Source: Streptomyces sp. NK08204
GTDB taxonomy: Bacteria > Actinomycetota > Actinomycetes > Streptomycetales > Streptomycetaceae
Assembly (NCBI RefSeq): GCF_020400585.1
Contig: NZ_JAINVF010000017.1
Location: forward strand, 1 to 64,000
Length of the DNA: 64,000 nucleotides
Reading direction: 5' to 3'
Part shown: positions 58,516 through 64,000 of the stretch, one piece after another
How positions within the stretch are numbered: position 1 is the first letter of the stretch
Layout: the number at the start of each line of letters is the position of its first letter
The notes under the pieces: model-generated
Databases searched by the model: none
What the model was told of the DNA's origin: nothing
What the model saw: the letters and a program-made list of their open reading frames with translations, nothing else
Made by a program: the position numbers and the translations under genes

Positions 58516-59663
58516 GAGGAGTAGGCGCTGTTCTCGTGGACGTAGTCGGCGGTGAGGTCGTTGGTCCAGATGGTCGCGGTCTCGGAGCCCGCGGCGAGGT
58601 CGGCGACGATGTGCACCTCGCGGTAGCGCATGTCGACCAGTTCGCGGTCCTCGCCGACGGAACCGTTCTTGCAGACCCAGACGCCGTTGATGGCGACGTT
58701 GAGCTGGTCCGGTTCGAAGGCGGCCCTGGTGGTGCCGATCGCGGACAGGACACGGCCCCAGTTGGGGTCCTCGCCGTGGATGGCGCACTTGAGGAGGTTG
58801 TTGCGGGCGATGGAGCGGCCCACCTCGACGGCGTCCTCCTCGGTCGCGGCGTTGATCACCTCGACCTTGATGTCCTTGCCGGCGCCCTCGGCGTCGCCGA
58901 TGAGCTGCCGGCCGAGGTCGTCGCAGACCTGGCGTACGGCCTCGGCGAACTCCTCGTACGCGGGGGTGATGCCGGAGGAACCGGAGGAGAGCAGCAGCAC
59001 GGTGTCGTTGGTGGACATGCAGCCGTCGGAGTCGACCCGGTCGAAGGTGACCTTGGTCGCCGCGCGCAGCGCCCGGTCGAGCACCTCGGCGTCCAGGTCG
59101 GCGTCGGTGGTGAGGACGACCAGCATGGTGGCGAGGCCGGGGGCGAGCATGCCGGCACCCTTGGCCATGCCTCCGACGGTCCAGCCGTCGCGGGTCGCCA
59201 CGGCCGTCTTGTGGACGGTGTCGGTGGTCTTGATGGCGATGGCGGCCTTCTCGCCGCCGTGCTCGGAGAGCTGGGCGGCGGCCTTCTCGACGCCGGTGAG
59301 GACCTTGTCCATCGGCAGCAGCACGCCGATCAGGCCCGTGGAGCAGACGGCGACCTCGATGGCACCGCGGCCGAGCACCTCGGCCGCCTTCTCTGCGGTG
59401 GCGTGGGTGTCCTGGAAGCCCTTGGGGCCGGTGCAGGCGTTGGCGCCGCCGGAGTTGAGGACGACGGCGGTGACCTGGCCGCTCTTCATGACCTGCTCGG
59501 ACCACAGCACCGGCGCGGCCTTCACACGGTTGGAGGTGAAGACGCCCGCGGCGGCACGGCGGGGCCCGTCGTTGACCACGAGGGCCAGGTCGGGGTTGCC
59601 GTTCTGCTTGATCCCGGCGGCGATCCCCGCGGCCGTGAATCCCTTGGCTGCCGTGACGCTCAC
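58512..59663 (-). CDS. argJ: Glutamate N-acetyltransferase / amino-acid acetyltransferase (OAT)
   Basis: 383 aa. ArgJ family with the autocleavage site SDGCMSTNDT (Thr nucleophile), VVLNSGGANACTGPKG and GEDPNWGRVLSAIG. It recycles the acetyl group from acetylornithine to glutamate. GTG start overlapping the argC stop (GTGA). Confidence 0.97.
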   Translation of the reverse strand: MSVTAAKGFTAAGIAAGIKQNGNPDLALVVNDGPRRAAAGVFTSNRVKAAPVLWSEQVMKSGQVTAVVLNSGGANACTGPKGFQDTHATAEKAAEVLGRGAIEVAVCSTGLIGVLLPMDKVLTGVEKAAAQLSEHGGEKAAIAIKTTDTVHKTAVATRDGWTVGGMAKGAGMLAPGLATMLVVLTTDADLDAEVLDRALRAATKVTFDRVDSDGCMSTNDTVLLLSSGSSGITPAYEEFAEAVRQVCDDLGRQLIGDAEGAGKDIKVEVINAATEEDAVEVGRSIARNNLLKCAIHGEDPNWGRVLSAIGTTRAAFEPDQLNVAINGVWVCKNGSVGEDRELVDMRYREVHIVADLAAGSETATIWTNDLTADYVHENSAYSS

Positions 59664-60688
59664 GGTGCGACTCCGATCGTGGAAAGCCCGGTGGTCTCGT
59701 CGAGACCCAGGGCGATGTTCATGCTCTGGACGGCACCACCGGCGGTGCCCTTGGTCAGGTTGTCGATGGCGCTGATCGCGATGACGCGGCCGGCCGCGAC
59801 GTCGTGGGCGACCTGCACCTGAACGGCGTTGGAGCCCTGGACCGACGCGGTCGCGGGCCACTGGCCCTCGGGGAGGAGGTGGACGAACGGCTCGTCGGCG
59901 TAGGCCTTCTCGTACACGGCGCGCACGGACTCCTGCGTCACTCCCGCGACGGCCTTGGCGCTGCACGTGGCGAGGATGCCGCGGGACATCGGCGCGAGGG
60001 TCGGCGTGAAGGAGACGGAGATCCGCTGCCCGGCGGCCCTGCTGAGGTTCTGGATCATCTCGGGGGTGTGCCGGTGGCCGCCGCCGACGCCGTACGGCGT
60101 CATGGAGCCCATGACCTCGCTGCCGAGCAGGTGCGTCTTGGGCGCCTTGCCCGCGCCGGAGGTGCCGGAGGCGGCGACGACGACGGCCTCCGGCTCGGCG
60201 AGCCGGGCGGCGTAGGCCGGAAGCAGGGCGAGGGTGACCGCGGTCGGGTAGCAACCGGGCACCGCGATGCGCTTGGACCCCTCCAGCGCTGCGCGGGCGC
60301 CCGGAAGTTCGGGAAGGCCGTAGGGCCAGGTGCCGGCGTGCGGGGAGCCGTAGAAGGTCTCCCAGTCGGCCGGGTCCTCGAGCCGGAAGTCGGCGCCCAT
60401 GTCGACGACGAGGACGTCGGGGCCGAGCTGTTCGGCCACGGCGGCGGACTGCCCGTGCGGCAGTGCGAGGAAGACGACGTCGTGCCCGGCGAGGGCCTCG
60501 GCCGTGGTCTCCTCCAGCACGCGGTCGGCCAGCGGAAGCAGGTGCGGCTGGAGCGCACCGAGCCACTGGCCGGCGTTGGAGTTTCCGGTCAGGGCACCGA
60601 TCTCGACCTCGGGATGCGCAAGGAGCAGGCGCAGGAGTTCTCCGCCCGCATACCCGCTCGCTCCGGCCACCGCCGCACGTACCGCCAT
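59660..60688 (-). CDS. argC: N-acetyl-gamma-glutamyl-phosphate reductase
   Basis: 342 aa. NADP-binding N-terminus (VAGASGYAGGELLRLLLAHP), active-site Cys in VPGCYPTAVTLAL, and family ends. First gene of argCJBDR. ATG 60688 with GAGGAGGGTG upstream; ARG boxes lie immediately before it. Confidence 0.97.
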   Translation of the reverse strand: MAVRAAVAGASGYAGGELLRLLLAHPEVEIGALTGNSNAGQWLGALQPHLLPLADRVLEETTAEALAGHDVVFLALPHGQSAAVAEQLGPDVLVVDMGADFRLEDPADWETFYGSPHAGTWPYGLPELPGARAALEGSKRIAVPGCYPTAVTLALLPAYAARLAEPEAVVVAASGTSGAGKAPKTHLLGSEVMGSMTPYGVGGGHRHTPEMIQNLSRAAGQRISVSFTPTLAPMSRGILATCSAKAVAGVTQESVRAVYEKAYADEPFVHLLPEGQWPATASVQGSNAVQVQVAHDVAAGRVIAISAIDNLTKGTAGGAVQSMNIALGLDETTGLSTIGVAP

Positions 60689-60703
60689 GTCACCCTCCTC
60701 TTG

Positions 60704-60742
60704 ATGGCATGACTATACGTATCGCTGCACTTTTATGCAATC
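60704..60742. promoter_or_regulatory. ARG boxes upstream of argC
   Basis: Two AT-rich ArgR-type sites (ATGGCATGACTATACGTAT and TGCACTTTTATGCAATC) in the gap before argC. They explain arginine repression of the operon by its own last gene product, ArgR. Confidence 0.8.
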
Positions 60743-61045
60743 AACCTTTTCGGCATCGCCTCCGTCCGGTGCGACCGAGTTTCTTGGTCGGCACAGGGGG
60801 AGCGCGCCGGTTGGCACGTCTTGGTGGGCGAGGCAACGATCGCGAAGGTCGCGTCGGATTCACGTCGTCTGGACCGGCTTGTCATGGCGTACGACGGGGA
60901 CGCGGGGCTGCGGAATCTGCTGAGGCTCGGCGATGACTGGGTACGCCGGTGGAGCTCGACATGGCAGGTGGGCGACGGCAGGGTCTGCTGGCCGATCCGG
61001 GACGCCCCCGCCATCGGGCAGGGGCGTCGCTCGAGATGGCCTGTT
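60743..61045. other. Intergenic stretch with short unrecognised open frames
   Basis: About 300 bp, no convincing gene. A plus-strand frame reads IAKVASDSRRLDRLVMAYDG and LLRLGDDWVRRW, protein-like but without a start signal or known family. It may be relic coding DNA. Confidence 0.35.
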
Positions 61046-62317
61046 TCAGGATGCCTTTTGATGGGCGGGCTTCTCGATCCCGGTGGTCACCCGCGCCCCT
61101 CGGAAGAGCACCGGGAGCCACAGGAGACATGCCAGCAGGGGGACCGCGGCGTAGGTGGCCATGCCGACACTGGAGCCCAACCCGTCCATGAGCGTGCCGA
61201 GGGCGAGATAGCCGGTGCCGATGAGCACCGACTCCACGAATGCGATCATGGACAGCAGGCTCGCCCGGTGGCGCGACGGCACCGCCTCGTTGAGCACGTT
61301 GTCCACGAGCACGGCGGTGATCTCGGGAATTCCGACCAGGACCAGGAACGCGGCGATGGTGACCCAGACAAGGCCGAGGCCGCTCAGGCCGAGTGCCACG
61401 GCGAGCGTCAGGAGAGACACCGGGACGATGACCCGATACCCGATGCGCCGGTTCGCGCGGTCCGACAGCAAGGGAACGAGTCCACCGACGAAGAATCCCG
61501 CCGATATGACCACGCTGACCAATGCGGTGCCCGCTCCCTGATCGGAGAGGGTCTTCTGCGTAAAAATGATGTACGGCGTCAACGTCGCATGCATCAATCC
61601 GGACACCACGACAAGCGTCACGAGCGCCGGCGTTGCGACCCGAAGCATCGCCCGCCATGCTGTGGCGTCGCCGTGCTCCTTCTCGGCTCCGTCCTGCTCG
61701 TCCACCGCGTCCGAGCCGCGGATCTCGGGCACCCGTGACATCAGCACCACCACGGCCAGGACGAGGCACGACGCCGAACCGGCGTAGACGATTCCCCAGG
61801 AAAACTGCTGCAGTTGGCCGCCGAGGACGATGGCGACTCCCGAGGTGACCGTCCCGAGCATGGTGTACCGGGACTTGATCTTGACGTAGCCGGCCGTTGC
61901 GCCACGACGCACGAGCAGGTCGTACAACAGGGCGGTGTCCGAACCGGATACACATGCCATGCCCACGCCCTGGCCGATGAACAGCGTCAGGAACACCCAG
62001 TAGTTGGGGGACGTCACCTGACCGAGCAGGCATCCAGCTATCAGCACCTGGCCGATCACGATGCTGGCACGCCTGCCGATTCGGTCAGCGATGACTCCCG
62101 TCGGCAACTCCGCAAGTCCGCTGACCAGGTAGATCAGAGTCTGAAGGAGGGCCACTTGCCCGGCGGAGAAGCCTCGCTGCTGAAGGAAGAGGACGAACAC
62201 ACCGCGCTGGAACAGCGAGTTGGCGAGCACGGCGTATACGTAGAACGGGCGCGTGACGCTTCGTGCTGCCTCGTCGACTGCAGCCGACTCGCCAAGGGCC
62301 TCCGTGGTGGCGGTCAT
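61046..62317 (-). CDS. MFS transporter, 12 transmembrane segments
   Basis: 423 aa. Twelve hydrophobic segments, with GLAELPTGVIADRIGRRASI (motif A-like) and GFFVGGLVPLLSDRANRRIG in the second half. This resembles the drug/sugar-exporter branch of the MFS. Its GC content and codon use are lower than those of its neighbours and it stands alone between decayed sequences, suggesting acquisition. The substrate is unknown. Confidence 0.88.
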   Translation of the reverse strand: MTATTEALGESAAVDEAARSVTRPFYVYAVLANSLFQRGVFVLFLQQRGFSAGQVALLQTLIYLVSGLAELPTGVIADRIGRRASIVIGQVLIAGCLLGQVTSPNYWVFLTLFIGQGVGMACVSGSDTALLYDLLVRRGATAGYVKIKSRYTMLGTVTSGVAIVLGGQLQQFSWGIVYAGSASCLVLAVVVLMSRVPEIRGSDAVDEQDGAEKEHGDATAWRAMLRVATPALVTLVVVSGLMHATLTPYIIFTQKTLSDQGAGTALVSVVISAGFFVGGLVPLLSDRANRRIGYRVIVPVSLLTLAVALGLSGLGLVWVTIAAFLVLVGIPEITAVLVDNVLNEAVPSRHRASLLSMIAFVESVLIGTGYLALGTLMDGLGSSVGMATYAAVPLLACLLWLPVLFRGARVTTGIEKPAHQKAS

Positions 62318-62560
62318 GCTGCGGGCTCCCCCTGGTGACTCCGGTGATCATTGGTGTTGGGCCTCCGCCGTCGACCGGAACCTCCAGTCCGTACTTCGCG
62401 CAGGACATCGGGCCGACCCTGCGGGAACCCGTTGCCGGCGCCGCGGCCGTCCTCGGTGGAGGTGCCAAGTGCTGGAACCGGTGGCGTGCATCTCCTGGAA
62501 ACGGTTGCGCACATCTTGCAGCCGGCGTGGGCGTGAGGTCAGGGAAGTCCCCGGATCCCG

Positions 62561-62890
62561 TCACTTGGCTCCCGGGACGACGGCCGTGGGCGGCGACTGC
62601 GTCCTGTGAGGGTACCGGAGCCTGGTCGGCTCGCACGCGAGTTCTGTGGTGATCTCGCGTCCCCAGCCGACGGCCTCGAGAACGTTCGCCTCATGCGTGG
62701 AGCGGTCGAGCTGCGCATCAGCTCGTGGCGACCATACGAAAGTACCGTCAGGCTGACGCGGCGGATCGAGGTGCTGGAGGCATCTGACAGTCGGCGGACA
62801 CCGGTTCACGCATGCCACCCGGTCCACCCAGGACTCGAACGCCTCGCCCGCCCGCGGAGCCGTGACCAGCGCTAATCGCCGTGGCGACAC
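62561..62890 (-). pseudogene. Possible TniQ-like transposition-protein fragment
   Basis: 109-aa frame from a GTG. The first about 45 residues (RRLALVTAPRAGEAFESWVD) resemble the start of TniQ-family proteins of Tn7-like/Tn5053-like elements. The remainder does not follow that family, and there is no transposase nearby. I read it as a decayed piece of a mobile element; the assignment is weak. Confidence 0.35.
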
Positions 62891-63177
62891 GCGCCCCCGA
62901 AGGCGACCCCATCACTCTCATCCAGGGGTTCATCACCATCGAGCGCACTGCAAGGTTGGGGTTCACGCTCTCAATCTGAGCCTCGGCTCTCATCGGCACT
63001 CACGCACAGTGAGCATCCGCGCCTTCGAGGTGCCAACCACCCCCGCTCAAGATGTGCCGACAAGAATTCTCCAAGCCAGCCTGACCTGCATCGCTCAGAC
63101 CGAGATGCGCCAACCAGACATCTCGGTCACATCGTCCAGCCCACCGGGAGGTGATCCGCCGGGGTCCGCGAAGGCAC

Positions 63178-63208
63178 TTGACCTGGAGTGCACTCCAGGT
63201 TTTACGGT
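63178..63208 (+). promoter_or_regulatory. MerR-type promoter with 19-bp spacer
   Basis: TTGACC (63178-63183) and TACGGT (63203-63208) are separated by 19 bp that contain the dyad CTGGAGTGCACTCCAG. This over-long spacer with an internal palindrome is the hallmark of MerR-activated promoters. Transcription would begin near 63215, so the regulator mRNA would have little or no leader. Confidence 0.75.
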
Positions 63209-63215
63209 TCTTGTC

Positions 63216-63650
63216 ATGACCAGCGGACAACCCCTCCCGCAAGGCCGTGAACCCGGGGACATCACGTTGACCATCGCCCAGGTCGCCGAGCGCACCGGCC
63301 TCACGCACGACACGCTGCGCTACTACGAGAAGGCGGGCCTGATCGAGCGGGTCGGCCGCACCACCGGCAACCAGCGGCGCTATCAGGCCGCGGACCTGGC
63401 CTGGCTGGAGTTCCTGCTGCGGCTGCGCGAGACCGGCATGTCGATCGCCGACATGCAGCGCTTCGCACAGCTGCGGGCGGCGGGGGACGCGACGGTCGCC
63501 GGCCGGCTGGCGATGCTGCGTGAGCACCGGGCCCAACTGGCCGACCGCATCCGGACGTTGCGCCGCAACGCGACCGCGCTGGACCAGAAGATCGACCACT
63601 ATGAGCGGCTGCTCCTCGACGGGCAGCCGGGAACGGACGAGCCGACATGA
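63216..63650 (+). CDS. MerR-family transcription regulator
   Basis: 144 aa. N-terminal HTH (LTIAQVAERTGLTHDTLRYY, EKAGLIERVGRTTGNQRRY), a dimerising coiled coil (about 95-140), and no metal-binding cysteines in the C-terminus, so it is of the organic/aldehyde-sensing type rather than a metal sensor. ATG at 63216 directly after its own MerR promoter. Its stop overlaps the next gene (ATGA), which is a likely target. Confidence 0.92.
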   Translation: MTSGQPLPQGREPGDITLTIAQVAERTGLTHDTLRYYEKAGLIERVGRTTGNQRRYQAADLAWLEFLLRLRETGMSIADMQRFAQLRAAGDATVAGRLAMLREHRAQLADRIRTLRRNATALDQKIDHYERLLLDGQPGTDEPT

Positions 63651-64000
63651 GCCGGAGCACGACCCGCGACGAGCGTTTCACCCACGGCCTGGAGGTCCTG
63701 AAGAAGGTCGACGGCGAGGCGGGGCAGCGGGTCGTGGACTCGCTCGCCGACATCAACCCCGAGCTGGGGCACCAGATCGTCGCCTGGGCGTTCGGGGAGA
63801 TCTACGACCGGCCCGGACTGGCCCCGCGCGACCGCCAGTTGGTCACCCTGGGCATGCTCACCGCGCTCGGCGGCTGCGAGGCCCAGCTGGACGTGCACGT
63901 GAACGCGGCCCTCAACGTGGGCCTCACACCGGAGCAGATCACCGAGGCGCTGCTGCACTCGGCGGTCTACTGCGGCATACCGAAGGCGCTCAACGCCACC
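63647..64000 (+). CDS. Carboxymuconolactone decarboxylase-family protein (partial)
   Basis: At least 118 aa, cut by the window edge. CMD-like helical protein with PRDRQLVTLGMLTALGGCEA followed by QLDVHVNAALNVGLTPEQIT (conserved Cys and His region) and the C-terminal helix ALLHSAVYCGIPKAL. These proteins act in aromatic degradation or as peroxidase-type redox enzymes. Coupled to the MerR gene by ATGA. Confidence 0.85.
   Translation, partial: MSRSTTRDERFTHGLEVLKKVDGEAGQRVVDSLADINPELGHQIVAWAFGEIYDRPGLAPRDRQLVTLGMLTALGGCEAQLDVHVNAALNVGLTPEQITEALLHSAVYCGIPKALNAT

Larger units (their letters stand above)
62318..63215. other. About 900 bp of decayed or non-coding accessory DNA
   Basis: No intact gene outside the possible TniQ remnant. 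Base composition falls (for example around 62920-63110) compared with the rest of the window, and short frames on both strands resemble nothing known, which suggests relic DNA from an inserted element. Confidence 0.45.

Overview
The window is chromosomal DNA from a Streptomyces or a close relative. The GC content is very high, GTG and TTG starts are common, many genes overlap by ATGA or GTGA, and there is a sporulation-specific SsgB, a CGNR zinc-finger protein and several serine/threonine kinases. From memory, the order thrS / ssgB / pabB-pabC / cobA-cobT / metNIQ / glpQ / argH / argCJBDR resembles the corresponding part of the S. coelicolor chromosome. I could not run a search to confirm this, and the species is not identified.

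Layout. 0-16 kb: a membrane protein, a HIT protein, thrS, a coupled pair of uncharacterised genes (one DUF4365, nuclease-like), a DnaQ-type exonuclease, two identical tRNA-Val(CAC) genes bracketing 1.6 kb with a broken solute-binding-protein gene, ssgB, a CGNR regulator, a FrnE/DsbA-like protein, pabC-pabB, and a cluster of five tRNAs (Gly, Cys, three Val). 16-29 kb: a zinc-ribbon protein, an APH-like kinase coupled to a sulfatase-modifying-factor-like protein, a membrane Ser/Thr kinase, an RNA methyltransferase, and cobalamin genes (cobA/cysG-like, a giant BluB-CobT fusion with a repetitive N-terminal half, and cobL). 29-45 kb: methionine uptake (metN-metI-metQ) behind a Cys-rich leader peptide, small membrane proteins, GNAT enzymes, a short sigma factor, a Tat-exported glycerophosphodiesterase, an acyltransferase, a multicopper oxidase, a TetR/MFS pump pair with a visible operator, an aldo/keto reductase, and argG-argH with ARG boxes.

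45-55.8 kb is the most unusual part. A two-component system with a His/Asp-rich extracytoplasmic loop diverges from a ferric-reductase-like membrane flavoprotein, an FMN-binding exported protein with a Ser repeat, a decayed second copy of the last two genes, and ApbE. Next come a 58-aa His-rich peptide, an ABC exporter and a divergent kinase, and then an ECF sigma/anti-sigma pair on the opposite strand. I read this as an extracytoplasmic flavin/metal redox module, with a possible peptide-export cassette beside it.

55.8-60.7 kb is the arginine operon argCJBDR with its ARG boxes. 60.7-63.2 kb looks like accessory, partly decayed DNA around an MFS transporter. The window ends with a MerR regulator transcribed from an atypical MerR-type promoter and a carboxymuconolactone decarboxylase cut off by the window edge. 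Most intact genes are housekeeping or biosynthetic; no CRISPR array, intact insertion sequence or prophage was seen.
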